64,000 bases of DNA from NCBI RefSeq assembly GCF_036347055.1, contig NZ_CP108882.1, positions 4,290,501 through 4,354,500 of the forward strand, read 5' to 3'. A program made the position numbers and the translations under genes. The notes under the pieces were generated by a model that saw only the letters and a program-made list of their open reading frames with translations, had not been told where the DNA came from and did not search any database. Shown one piece after another: positions 8,935 through 17,349 of the stretch. The stretch comes from Streptomyces sp. NBC_00820 (GTDB lineage: Bacteria; Actinomycetota; Actinomycetes; Streptomycetales; Streptomycetaceae). Position 1 is the first letter of the stretch, and every line of letters starts with the position of its first letter.

Positions 8935-9105
8935 GTGAACCACCTCCGCTGCGGAACGTAGGGCGGAGAAAATCGAATATGCCAGGCGATACCGGAGTTC
9001 TTCACCATTGCGAGCGAAGATCGCTGGTAACCCTGTCACGTGCTGTTCTACGCGTGTATAGCCCACCAGAACCGACTCGGCGCCGGTCCGGGGCCCGGCA
9101 TGCGA

Positions 9106-9145
9106 AAGGCCCGCCGCGCCCGGAGTGCCGGGTGCGACGGGCCTT
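9106..9145 (-). terminator. Hairpin terminator of the DD-peptidase gene
   Basis: Stem AAGGCCCG (9106-9113) pairs with CGGGCCTT (9138-9145). It continues inward through CGC/GCG and CCCGG/CCGGG with two single mismatches and a 4-base loop. It lies 16 bp past the stop codon of the gene that ends at 9161. Confidence 0.85.
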
Positions 9146-9160
9146 GTCCGGTGGGACGGG

Positions 9161-10069
9161 TCAGCCGAGGCGCGCGAAGCCGTAGTTGAGGAGCTTCGTG
9201 GCGTCCGCGGTGCGGTGGGGGACATCGGAGGAGGCCAGGACCGTGCCGATCACGGTCTTGCCGTTGCGGGTCGCGGCGAAGACCAGGCAGTACTTGGCCT
9301 CGGGGCCGGAGCCGGTCTTCACACCGATGGTGCCGCTGTAGCTGGACAGCAGCGTGTTGGTGTTGGTCCAGGCGCCCATGGTGCGGGTGCTGCCGGTCTT
9401 GGTGATCGTCTTGGCGGTGTAGCTCTTCGTCTTGACGACCGTGCGGAACGTGGAGCTCTTCATCGCGCTGCTGGCGATCTTCGTCAGGTCGCGCGGCGTC
9501 GAGTAGTTGCTGCCGCTGCCGATGCCGTCGAACGAGTCGAAGTGCGTGTTCTTCAGACCCAGGTTCTTGGCGGAGGTGTTCATCTTGCCGATGAACGACT
9601 TCACGCGCGCGGCGCGCGTGCTGCCGCTGCCGAACTTGTCGGCCAGCGCGTAGGCGGCGTCGCAGCCGGACGGCAGCATCAGGCCGTACAGCAGCTGACG
9701 GACGGTGACCTTGTCGCCGACGATGAGGTGGGCGGACGAGGCGCCCTTCGAGACGATGTAGTCGCTGTACGCCTTCTGGATCGTGACCTTGGAGTCCAGG
9801 TTGAGGTTCGGCTGCGCCAGGACGACCTTGGCGGTCATGATCTTGGTGGTGGAGCCGGTGGACCGCTTGGTGTCCGCAGCCTTCGTGAACAGCGACGAGC
9901 CGGTCCCGTTGTTCATCACGTAGCCGCCCTTGGCCACGATGGAGGGCGTGGTGACGGCCTGCGCGGGCGCCGCGGTGAAGGCGCCGGTGGCGAGCAGGGC
10001 GCCGGATGCGACGGTGATCGCGATGGCTCGGCGGGAGCGGATGCGGGTGCCCTTAATGCCGGTAATCAA
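9161..10069 (-). CDS. Secreted serine DD-peptidase of the Streptomyces K15 type (penicillin-binding protein)
   Basis: A signal peptide (Arg-rich start, GALLATGAFTAAPAQA, cleavage after residue 38) precedes a low-molecular-weight PBP domain. Numbering the mature protein from VTTPS puts STTK at Ser35-Lys38, SGC at 96-98 and the KTG motif after IGV near 213. These are the positions known for the Streptomyces K15 DD-transpeptidase, including Cys in place of Asn in the SxN motif. It should cleave or transfer D-Ala-D-Ala peptides outside the membrane during peptidoglycan maturation. TTG at 10069 is inferred from the signal peptide and a GGGG upstream; a longer reading frame exists. Confidence 0.9.
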   Translation of the reverse strand: MITGIKGTRIRSRRAIAITVASGALLATGAFTAAPAQAVTTPSIVAKGGYVMNNGTGSSLFTKAADTKRSTGSTTKIMTAKVVLAQPNLNLDSKVTIQKAYSDYIVSKGASSAHLIVGDKVTVRQLLYGLMLPSGCDAAYALADKFGSGSTRAARVKSFIGKMNTSAKNLGLKNTHFDSFDGIGSGSNYSTPRDLTKIASSAMKSSTFRTVVKTKSYTAKTITKTGSTRTMGAWTNTNTLLSSYSGTIGVKTGSGPEAKYCLVFAATRNGKTVIGTVLASSDVPHRTADATKLLNYGFARLG

Positions 10070-10216
10070 AGTGATGTACCCCGATTGTCTTGAATGCCCC
10101 TGTGATGCGGCCGAGTTGAGGTGGCAAGAAAGTGGGGCCGCACGTGTGTGACAGGTAATTAGCACAGAAGGTTGTGCCACTGCCCCGAGAAATTTTCAGC
10201 TCTCGTGCGCGGAGGC

Positions 10217-10247
10217 TCCGGACGTCCGGATGGTGGACGGTCCACCA
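10217..10247. promoter_or_regulatory. Two adjacent perfect palindromes before the GntR gene, candidate autoregulatory operator
   Basis: tccggacgtccgga (10217-10230) is a 14-bp palindrome. It is followed without a gap by tggtggacggtccacca (10231-10247), an 8-1-8 perfect inverted repeat. The second matches the TGG-N5-CCA style bound by FadR-class GntR regulators and lies 26 bp before the GntR start. Confidence 0.65.
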
Positions 10248-10272
10248 CATGCGTACGTGATGTATCTATCCT

Positions 10273-10929
10273 GTGGCCATGCAAACGGCCACCAGGCAGC
10301 CACCCGCCGCCGACCGCGTCTACACCCATGTCAAACAGGGGGTCCTCGACCGCCGTTACGAGGGCGGGACGCTGCTGACCGAGGGCGAGCTGGCCGAGGC
10401 GGTGGGGGTCTCGCGCACCCCCGTCCGCGAGGCGCTGCTGCGCCTGGAGGCCGAGGGCCTGATCCGGCTCTACCCGAAGAAGGGTGCTCTCGTCCTGCCG
10501 GTCTCCGCGCAGGAGATCGCCGACGTGGTGGAGACCCGGCTGCTGGTGGAGGAGCACGCCGCCCGCAAGGCCGTACCCGCGCCGCCCGCGCTGCTGGAAC
10601 GGCTGGCCGCGCTGCTGGAACGGCAGAAGGAGCAGGCCGCCGCCGGTGACTTCGCCGGCGCCGCGGTGACCGACCGCAGTTTCCACGCCGAGATCGTGCG
10701 CAGCGGCGGCAACGAGATCCTCTCCCGCCTCTACGACCAGCTGAGGGACCGCCAGCTCAGGATGGGAGTCGCCGTCATGCACTCGCACCCCGACCGGATC
10801 GCCAAGACGCTCGCCGAACACGAGGAGATCCTGGGCGCGCTGCGTTCGGGGGACCCGGAGGCGGCCGTCGGCATTGTGCACCGGCACGTCAGCTGGTTCT
10901 CGCACCTCGCGCGGGGTGAGGTGCGGTGA
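10273..10929 (+). CDS. GntR-family transcriptional regulator, FadR/FCD subfamily
   Basis: The 218-aa protein has an N-terminal winged HTH (about residues 12-75: GELAEAVGVSRTPVREALLRL, then EGLIRLYPKKGALVLPVS) and an all-helical FCD ligand domain. The FCD domain has the spaced Asp/His residues (DRSFHAEIV, HSHPDRI, EHEEIL, IVHRHV) that bind a metal and a carboxylate ligand. It probably represses its own operon with the downstream transporter, whose start overlaps its stop by GTGA. GTG at 10273 or ATG at 10279 could start; there is no Shine-Dalgarno, so the transcript may be nearly leaderless. The ligand is unknown. Confidence 0.9.
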   Translation: MAMQTATRQPPAADRVYTHVKQGVLDRRYEGGTLLTEGELAEAVGVSRTPVREALLRLEAEGLIRLYPKKGALVLPVSAQEIADVVETRLLVEEHAARKAVPAPPALLERLAALLERQKEQAAAGDFAGAAVTDRSFHAEIVRSGGNEILSRLYDQLRDRQLRMGVAVMHSHPDRIAKTLAEHEEILGALRSGDPEAAVGIVHRHVSWFSHLARGEVR

Positions 10930-12221
10930 ATGGCGCCACCCTCCCGGGCGACCCGCCGGGCGGCCGTCGTGCCGTCGCCGTGTGGTCCATCGGCGTCGCC
11001 GTCTACTTCGTCGCCGTCATCTTCCGCACCTCCCTGGGCGTGGCCGGCCTGGACGCGGCGGACCGCTTCCACGTCAACGCCTCCGCCCTGTCGACGTTCT
11101 CGATACTCCAGCTGCTGGTCTACGCCGGCATGCAGATACCCGTCGGCCTGCTGGTGGACCGGCTCGGCACGAAGAAGGTGCTGAGCATCGGCGCGGTGCT
11201 GTTCACCGCGGGACAGCTGGGCTTCGCCTTCTCCCCCTCCTACGGCACGGCACTCGCCTCGCGCGCGCTGCTGGGCTGCGGTGACGCGATGACCTTCATC
11301 AGCGTGCTGCGGCTGGGCACGCGCTGGTTCCCGGCCCGGCGCGGACCGCTGGTCGCACAGCTCGCGGGCCTGGTCGGCATGGCGGGCAACCTGATCTCCA
11401 CGCTCGTCCTCGCCCGGCTCCTGCACAGCGTCGGCTGGACCCCGGCGTTCGCGGGCAGCGCGTTCGCCGGTGCCGTCGTCCTCGTCCTGACCCTGCTGTT
11501 CCTGAAGGACCATCCCGAGGGCCACGAACCCGAGCCCTCCTCGCACCAGGGCGCGGCCTACGTCCGCCGGCAGATCGTCGCGGCCTGGCGGGAGCCCGGC
11601 ACCCGCCTGGGCATGTGGGTGCACTTCACCACCCAGTTCCCGGCGATGGTCTTCCTGCTCCTGTGGGGCCTGCCCTTCCTGGTCCAGGCGCAGGGCCTCA
11701 GCCGTGCCACCGCGGGCGAACTGCTCACCCTCGTCGTCCTGTCCAACATGGTGGTCGGCCTGGTCTACGGCCAGATCGTCGCCCGGCGCCACGAAGCCCG
11801 GCTGCCACTGGCGCTCGGCACGGTCGCCGCCACCGCGGTCATGTGGGCGCTCACCCTCGTCTGGCCCGGCGACCACGCGCCCATGGGTCTGCTGGTGGCC
11901 CTCTGCGTGGTTCTCGGCGCCTGCGGCCCCGCCTCGATGCTCGGCTTCGACTTCGCGCGCCCGGCCAACCCGCCCGAGCGACAGGGCACCGCGTCCGGCA
12001 TCACCAACATGGGTGGTTTCATCGCCTCCATGACGACGCTGTTCGCGATCGGCGTGCTGCTGGACGCCACCGGCGACGACTACTCCGTCGCCTTCTCCGC
12101 CGTCTTCGTCCTCCAGCTCCTCGGCGTCACCCAGATCTTCCGCCTGCGCGGGCGCGCGGCCCGGCGGGAGCGGGAACGGCTGGTGGCCAGCCGGGTGGAG
12201 ACGGTGCACGTGCCGGCGTGA
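10926..12221 (+). CDS. Major facilitator superfamily transporter
   Basis: The 431-aa protein has twelve hydrophobic segments and the MFS loop 2-3 motif (GLLVDRLGTKKVLSIGAVLF). A central hydrophilic loop (about 190-220) separates the two six-helix halves. The start GTG overlaps the GntR stop (GTGA), which implies translational coupling, so it probably exports or imports the ligand sensed by that regulator. The first half (VAVYFVAVIFRTSLGVAG) is typical of the nitrate/hexuronate-like and NarK-type branches, but the substrate cannot be read from sequence. Confidence 0.85.
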   Translation: MNGATLPGDPPGGRRAVAVWSIGVAVYFVAVIFRTSLGVAGLDAADRFHVNASALSTFSILQLLVYAGMQIPVGLLVDRLGTKKVLSIGAVLFTAGQLGFAFSPSYGTALASRALLGCGDAMTFISVLRLGTRWFPARRGPLVAQLAGLVGMAGNLISTLVLARLLHSVGWTPAFAGSAFAGAVVLVLTLLFLKDHPEGHEPEPSSHQGAAYVRRQIVAAWREPGTRLGMWVHFTTQFPAMVFLLLWGLPFLVQAQGLSRATAGELLTLVVLSNMVVGLVYGQIVARRHEARLPLALGTVAATAVMWALTLVWPGDHAPMGLLVALCVVLGACGPASMLGFDFARPANPPERQGTASGITNMGGFIASMTTLFAIGVLLDATGDDYSVAFSAVFVLQLLGVTQIFRLRGRAARRERERLVASRVETVHVPA

Positions 12222-12225
12222 CGCG

Positions 12226-12325
12226 GGGCATCCGCTGCCGGCGGCGGCCATCCGGCATTCGGCAGCGGTCATCAGGCAGCGGTGATCCGGCGGCGGTCAT
12301 TCGACGTCCGGCAGCTGTCAGCTGG
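12226..12325. repeat. Degenerate short tandem repeats between convergent genes
   Basis: Units related to gcagcggtcatccg recur about five times (for example gcggccatccg, gcagcggtcatcag, gcagcggtgatccg, gcggcggtcattcg) in the gap between the MFS gene and the convergent methyltransferase gene. No function is apparent. Confidence 0.5.
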
Positions 12326-12356
12326 CATCGGCCGTACGCCACCGGTAGGAAGTCGC

Positions 12357-13160
12357 TCAGTCGGCGTCCGGTGTGTGACTCGCGCCGGCGACCGGCACGA
12401 GCGTGAGATACGCGAGGCCGAGGACGCCCCGGTAGCTCATCCACTGCGCCCGGTGCCGGTCCAGGCGTTCGCGGGTCGCGGCGGCGAGCGGATGCTCCGG
12501 GTGCGCGGCGAGCCAGACCTCCAGGTCCGCCTGGTACGCCGACTCGAACGCCTCCCACTCCTCGGGGCTCGCCGTCTCGGTCCACTCGGGCCGGAAGCCG
12601 GCGGCCACGGACAGGTCCAGGAGAGCACCGAGGCCGTAGTGGTCGTCGACGCGGGCACCGGGCCACATGCCGGACAGCTCGTCCGCGGTGGGTGTCCGCT
12701 CCCAGAAGCCCTCGCCGAGCAGCACCCGCCCGCCGTCCGCCACCAGCCGTCGCAGCTCGCGCAGCGCCTCGGCGGTGGGTCGCTCGGCCGTGCTCAGCGC
12801 CTGGCTCGCGCCCAGACACAGCACCAGGTCGGCCGGCCCGCGCTCGGTTGCGACGGCGGACTCCTCGACGAACTCCACCCGGCCCGCGAGCCCCCGCGCC
12901 CCGGCGTTCAGCCGGCCCCGGGCCAGGTCCTCGACATTGACATCGACACCCACCCCCCGGGCCTCCGGCACGGCCTCCAGCACACGCAGCAGCAACTCGC
13001 CCCAGCCGCAGCCGATGTCGAGGATCCGGCGGGGCCGGGTGGCGGCGAGCCTCCCGACGAGCCGGCCCGCGCGGGCTTCGGACAGGGGGCCGTGGAAGGT
13101 GAGGCGGCTGAGCCGGGGCGGCAGGCCGTCCTCCGCGGGGTCCGTGGTCACGCCGGGCAC
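12357..13160 (-). CDS. Class I SAM-dependent methyltransferase
   Basis: The 267-aa protein has the Rossmann SAM-binding motif ILDIGCGWGELLL (about residues 45-57), an acidic motif II (GVGVDVNVEDL) and motif IV (ADLVLCLGASQAL). Substrate-binding parts do not match a family I can name. It starts at GTG 13160 without a strong ribosome binding site. It converges on the MFS gene and is apparently monocistronic. Confidence 0.85.
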   Translation of the reverse strand: MPGVTTDPAEDGLPPRLSRLTFHGPLSEARAGRLVGRLAATRPRRILDIGCGWGELLLRVLEAVPEARGVGVDVNVEDLARGRLNAGARGLAGRVEFVEESAVATERGPADLVLCLGASQALSTAERPTAEALRELRRLVADGGRVLLGEGFWERTPTADELSGMWPGARVDDHYGLGALLDLSVAAGFRPEWTETASPEEWEAFESAYQADLEVWLAAHPEHPLAAATRERLDRHRAQWMSYRGVLGLAYLTLVPVAGASHTPDAD

Positions 13161-13324
13161 GGTAGCCGCCCGCGGGGTCAGGAGGCTCAGGATTTTCCGG
13201 TGCCCGCTCTCCGCCGTGCGGACCGACGGGACACACCGGCTCCGGTCACCGTCCGGCCGCTGACGCGCCCGTACCGCCTACGCGCCCGTACCGCTGACGC
13301 GCCCCTGCCCCCCGATTTCCCGTC

Positions 13325-14149
13325 CTACGGGGTGATCGTGAAGTTCCGCAGGATCGCCGCCGCGAGTTCCTGGTCGCCCTCCGTCTTCACGCGGTCCGCC
13401 ACCGCCTCCGGGGTCACGCGGCCGCAGGCCAGACGGAGGTAGGTCTCCCAGTCGAGGGAGAGCGTGGCGGCGGGGCCGAGCGCGGGGGAGGTCTCCAGCG
13501 TGCCGCGGCCCTGGATGTCGACGCGGACGGTGCGCAGGAACTCGACGGGGCCGCTCACGTCGAAGACGATCGCGGAACTGCGGGGCGCGTCCGCGCCCTT
13601 GGCGACGACCTTGGGCAGCGCTTCGAGCATGAGGTCACGGGCGATGTGCGCGCCGGGCGAGTCGAGATTGCCGGGGCGGCCGAGAGCCGTGCGCAGGTCC
13701 TGCTCGTGCACCCACACGTCGAACGCCCGCATGCGCATGGCGTGTTCGAGGGTGACTTCGGTGCCCATCATGGCGCGCACCATGGTGCCGGGCTCACGGG
13801 ACTCGTTGCGCAGCTGGCGGTTGCGGCGGATGACCGTGTACTCCAGCTCGGCCGTCATCTCCGGCGACGTGTGGTGGCGGCGGACGTCGACCTGCATCTC
13901 CATGTAGCGCTGGTGCTCGTTGGTGACGTGGAACAGGTCACGGGGGAGCGTGTGGATGGGCCGCGGGTCGCCGAGCATCTCGCAGTCGAGGCCGATGATG
14001 TGCGAGACCACGTCCCGGACCGACCAGCCGGGGCAGGGAGTCCGTCGGTTCCACTCACCCTCGACGAGTGACTGCACGATGTCGGATATCGCGTCGATCG
14101 AGTGCGTCCAGGCGTCGGCGTAGGGCTGGAGGGTGGGATGCAGACTCAC
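13325..14149 (-). CDS. DinB-fold, maleylpyruvate isomerase/mycothiol-dependent family protein (TIGR03083-like)
   Basis: The 274-aa protein begins with the actinobacterial DinB-like domain: NRRTPCPGWSVRDVVSHIIG, with the first metal-binding His, and later the MRAFDVWVHEQDLR segment, which supplies further His residues. Family members are mycothiol-dependent metalloenzymes. The C-terminal domain (about 190-274) is SCP2-like. GTG at 14149 has GAGGGG nine bases upstream; GTG at 14179 is a longer alternative. Substrate unknown. Confidence 0.85.
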   Translation of the reverse strand: MSLHPTLQPYADAWTHSIDAISDIVQSLVEGEWNRRTPCPGWSVRDVVSHIIGLDCEMLGDPRPIHTLPRDLFHVTNEHQRYMEMQVDVRRHHTSPEMTAELEYTVIRRNRQLRNESREPGTMVRAMMGTEVTLEHAMRMRAFDVWVHEQDLRTALGRPGNLDSPGAHIARDLMLEALPKVVAKGADAPRSSAIVFDVSGPVEFLRTVRVDIQGRGTLETSPALGPAATLSLDWETYLRLACGRVTPEAVADRVKTEGDQELAAAILRNFTITP

Positions 14150-14371
14150 GGAACGGGACCCCTCGGGCGGTCGGTACACGGGCAGGTTGTGGCGGCTTTC
14201 GCCAACGGGAGGTGGCTGCGCTCGGCGGCGTTCTTGGGACTCCCCCGTGCTCTCGGCTCCGCACGAGCACGGGAGACCCCCAAGTTACGCTGCTCCGAGG
14301 CACCCCGGCAGTGCTTTCGTGTGACGATCGTAGGCCTGTGTGGACGACTCGAATGCCAGGACGGTGGTAGT

Positions 14372-15193
14372 GTGCGCGCCTCGCTGATCCAGATTGCCGT
14401 GGACGAGGACGAATCGGTTGCCGAACGGCGCCTTCGGGCAGCCGCGTTGGTTCGTGAACAGGCCGGCTCCGACCTCGTGGTTCTGCCCGAACTGTGGACG
14501 ACCGGCGCCTTCGCCTACGAGCGTTTCGGCCCGGAGGCCGAGCCGCTGAGGGGCCCGACGTACGAGGCGATGGCCAAGGCGGCGAGCGACGCGGGAGCGT
14601 GGCTGCACGCCGGATCCATCCCGGAACGCGACCCCGACGGTTCCCTCTACAACACCTCTCTCCTCTTCTCTCCCTCCGGTGAGCTGGCCGCGGCCTACCG
14701 GAAGATCCACCGCTTCGGCTTCGACCGGGGCGAGGCCGTGCTCATGGGCGCGGGCAGCGACCTGGTGACGGTACGGCTGCCGGAGACCACGCTCGGTCTG
14801 GCCACCTGCTACGACCTCCGATTCCCCGAACTCTTCCGCTCCCTCGTCGCCGCCGGCGCCGAGACCCTGGTGATCCCGGCGGGCTGGCCCGAGCGGCGGC
14901 GCGGACACTGGACGCTGCTGGCTCAGGCGCGGGCGGTGGAGAACCAGGCGTTCGTACTCGCCTGTGGAACGGCCGGGACGCACGCCGGAGTTCCGCAGGC
15001 GGGTCACTCGATCGTGGTAGATCCGTGGGGCGAGGTACTCGCCGAGGCGGGCGCCGGCGAGCAGGTCCTCACCGTCGACCTCGACCCCGGCAAGGTGCCG
15101 GTCACCCGCGAGCAGTTCCCGGCCCTGAAGGACCGGATGCTCGGCCTCGAACCACCCCGGCGGCAGGACCCGCCCGCACGGTCGGACGGCTAG
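14372..15193 (+). CDS. Carbon-nitrogen hydrolase (nitrilase superfamily, omega-amidase/NIT-like)
   Basis: The 273-aa enzyme shows the Glu-Lys-Cys triad of the nitrilase superfamily: Glu in VVLPELWTTGAF, Lys in YRKIHRFGFD and Cys in GLATCYDLRFPELFR. Members hydrolyse amides such as 2-oxoglutaramate or deaminated glutathione in the cytosol. The nearest subfamily cannot be fixed by eye. GTG at 14372 was chosen from the normal start of the domain (RASLIQIAVDED); the frame is open upstream but the extra sequence does not look like protein of this family. Confidence 0.88.
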   Translation: MRASLIQIAVDEDESVAERRLRAAALVREQAGSDLVVLPELWTTGAFAYERFGPEAEPLRGPTYEAMAKAASDAGAWLHAGSIPERDPDGSLYNTSLLFSPSGELAAAYRKIHRFGFDRGEAVLMGAGSDLVTVRLPETTLGLATCYDLRFPELFRSLVAAGAETLVIPAGWPERRRGHWTLLAQARAVENQAFVLACGTAGTHAGVPQAGHSIVVDPWGEVLAEAGAGEQVLTVDLDPGKVPVTREQFPALKDRMLGLEPPRRQDPPARSDG

Positions 15194-15233
15194 TTCCCCA
15201 GCCCCCCAGCTCCCCCCAGCTCCCCCCAGTCCC

Positions 15234-15728
15234 CTAGTCCTCCTCCCCCTCCTTCTCCGCCAGGTGGATCACGCACACCGCCACCGCGATCAGCAGCGCC
15301 GGATCGGCGTCCTCGCGTACGACGTCGACGCCGTACGTCTCCCGGATGCTCAGCCACCTACGGGAGATCACCGCGAGGAGTTCGCCGTCGTACTCGACGG
15401 CGAACTCCCGGTCGAGGATCTTGCCGCTGACGTCCAGGTCGGTGCCGTCCACCAGGGACACCCGGTAGTGGTTGCGCAGCAGGGACAGCCGCTTGCGCCT
15501 GATGGTGGCCAGGCCCTCGCCGTCCCGTTCGATCACCATGGTGTCGCGCAGGGCGAGCATCTTCTGGTGGATGTCGATCAGGACGCGGCCCTGGGTGTCC
15601 TTCAGTTCGAAGGTGTCCCGCAGCCGCATGGCCTTGCCGTCGACGAGGTACACCTTGTGGCCGTGCTCGTCCTCGATCCAGTAGTCGTCACCGATGCCGA
15701 GGATCCGGTCGCGTACGAGGAATCTCAT
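15234..15728 (-). CDS. LURP-one-related family protein (tubby C-terminal-like fold)
   Basis: This 164-aa protein is made of alternating short beta strands with the LURP-one pattern, including RDRILGIGDDYWIEDEHG, VYLVDGKAMRLRDTFEL and IERDGEGLATIRRK. The fold is related to tubby and phospholipid scramblase domains, but bacterial members have no proven function. ATG at 15728 was preferred over an earlier in-frame start because the domain begins there. A cytidine-rich tract (15200-15230) separates it from the convergent amidase gene. Confidence 0.85.
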   Translation of the reverse strand: MRFLVRDRILGIGDDYWIEDEHGHKVYLVDGKAMRLRDTFELKDTQGRVLIDIHQKMLALRDTMVIERDGEGLATIRRKRLSLLRNHYRVSLVDGTDLDVSGKILDREFAVEYDGELLAVISRRWLSIRETYGVDVVREDADPALLIAVAVCVIHLAEKEGEED

Positions 15729-15760
15729 ACCCTTGCTGCTTCCCCGGCGCGGGCCGATCG

Positions 15761-16801
15761 TCACAGGGCCGGGACGGTCTCCGGCCCGAAGCGCCCGCGG
15801 TAGTCCGACGGACTCAGCCCCGTCTCGCGGCGCAGCCGTACCCGCAGGTTGGCCCCGGTGCCCAGGCCGCTGCGCTCCGCCACGACGTCCAGGCGCTCCT
15901 CGCCCCGCTCGATCAGCCGGCAGGCGAGCGCGACCCGCTCCCGGGTGAGCCAGGCCAGCGGGGTGGTACCGAGCTGTGCGCGGAAGCGGCGGTGCAGGGT
16001 GGCCGGGGACACGGACGCGTGCGCGGCCAGCTCCGCCACGGTCAGCGGCTCGCCGAGGCGCTCCAGCGCCCAGGACAGCAGCGGGCCGAGGGAGGCGTCG
16101 GGCACCTCGGGCACCGGCCGCTCCACGAACTGCCGCTGGCCGCCCTCCCGGTGGGAGGCGAAGACCAGGCGCCGGGAGACCGCGTTGGCGATCTCGGCAC
16201 CGTGGTCATGGCGCCAGATGTGCAGCCCCAGATCGAGGGCGGCGGCGCTGCCCGACGCGGTCAGCACGTCGCCGTCGTCCACGAAGAGCACGTCCGGCTC
16301 CAGCAGCACCTTCGGGTGCAGCGCGCGGAAGGTGTCGGCCCAGCGCCAGTGGGTGGTGGCCGGGCGGTCGTCGAGCAGCCCGGCCTCGGCGAGCGCGAAG
16401 GTGCCGGTGCAGAAGCTGACGACGCGGGCGCCACGCGCGTGCGCGCGCCGGATCGCGTCCAGGACGTCGGCACCGCGCGGGACGACGTTGTCCGGCCGGC
16501 CGGGCACGAGCAGGGTGTCCGCGTCGTCCACCGTCTCCAGGCCGGCCACCCCGGTCAGGGTGAAGAAGCCGTGGTTCATCCGCACCTCGGGTGCCGGCGC
16601 GCACAGCGTGACCTCGTACAGGGGCCCGGGCAGCCCCAGTTCGGGGCGCGGCAGCCCGAACAGCTCGGTGGCGACACCGACCTCGAACGGGTTCGTGCCC
16701 GCGTCCACGATGACGGCGACCCGGTGCGCCCGAACCGGCCGTCCCGGCCGCGCGGGCCGCGGAGGTCGCGTGGGCCGGGACTGCGAGGATCCTTGCGGCA
16801 T
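15761..16801 (-). CDS. GlxA-type transcriptional regulator (DJ-1/PfpI domain plus AraC HTH)
   Basis: The 346-aa protein has a DJ-1/PfpI-like sensor domain (about 28-200, with the nucleophile-elbow sequence VVSFCTGTFALAEAGLL) and an AraC-type double HTH (about 240-340: ELAAHASVSPATLHRRFRAQ, then TGANLRVRLRRETGLSPSDYR). Such regulators commonly control catabolic or stress genes. It is divergent from the cupin gene with 52 bp between starts, so it may control that gene as well as itself. The first 25 residues are Pro/Arg-rich and may be outside the folded domain. Confidence 0.9.
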   Translation of the reverse strand: MPQGSSQSRPTRPPRPARPGRPVRAHRVAVIVDAGTNPFEVGVATELFGLPRPELGLPGPLYEVTLCAPAPEVRMNHGFFTLTGVAGLETVDDADTLLVPGRPDNVVPRGADVLDAIRRAHARGARVVSFCTGTFALAEAGLLDDRPATTHWRWADTFRALHPKVLLEPDVLFVDDGDVLTASGSAAALDLGLHIWRHDHGAEIANAVSRRLVFASHREGGQRQFVERPVPEVPDASLGPLLSWALERLGEPLTVAELAAHASVSPATLHRRFRAQLGTTPLAWLTRERVALACRLIERGEERLDVVAERSGLGTGANLRVRLRRETGLSPSDYRGRFGPETVPAL

Positions 16802-16853
16802 GTGCGATTTCTAGCACTCGTACGACCGCCCGGCCACCGCGCACGATGAGCCC

Positions 16854-17261
16854 ATGGCAACCGATGAACCCACCCGCGAACCCCTCGACCTGGACAAGGC
16901 CCTCGCCTCGTTCGCCGAGCAGTGGAGCCCGCGCATCGTCACCACCGTCAACGACTACGACGTCCGCGTCGCCAAGGTCGAGGGCGAGTACATCTGGCAC
17001 GTGCACGAGGACACCGACGAGTTCTTCCTGGTCCTCGCCGGCGAACTGCACATCGGCTTGCGGGAGCCGTCCGGCGAGCGCACGGTCGTCCTGCCCCGGG
17101 GCTCCGTCTTCACCGTCCCGCGCGGCACCGAACACAAGCCGTACGCGCCCGTCCCCACCGAGATCCTCGTCTTCGAACCGACGGGCACCCTCACCGTCGG
17201 CGACCGCCACGACGAGGTCCCGGACCACGTGGACGCGACCACGGGCCACGCGCTGGGCTGA
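16854..17261 (+). CDS. Cupin-domain protein
   Basis: The 135-aa single-domain cupin has motif 1 as WHVHEDTDEFFLVLAGEL (two His, Glu) and motif 2 as PRGTEHKPYAPVPTEILVFEP. A mononuclear metal site is likely. The conserved length and the KVEGEYIWH segment place it with small actinobacterial cupins of unknown substrate. It is divergent from the GlxA-type regulator and is a probable target of it. Confidence 0.87.
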   Translation: MATDEPTREPLDLDKALASFAEQWSPRIVTTVNDYDVRVAKVEGEYIWHVHEDTDEFFLVLAGELHIGLREPSGERTVVLPRGSVFTVPRGTEHKPYAPVPTEILVFEPTGTLTVGDRHDEVPDHVDATTGHALG

Positions 17262-17349
17262 GCACCGGTGCGGTGCCCTTGCGGGGTGCCGGGCGGGTGC
17301 CGGGCGGGCGCCGGGCGGGGTGTCGGCACGGAGTGGCACCCTTGGATCC

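Noticed and set aside
8935..9225. Upstream extension of the BRO-N gene by 97 codons
   Set aside because: A GGAGGT site directly before ATG 8934 and low-complexity Ser/Thr/Pro sequence upstream argue for the shorter protein.
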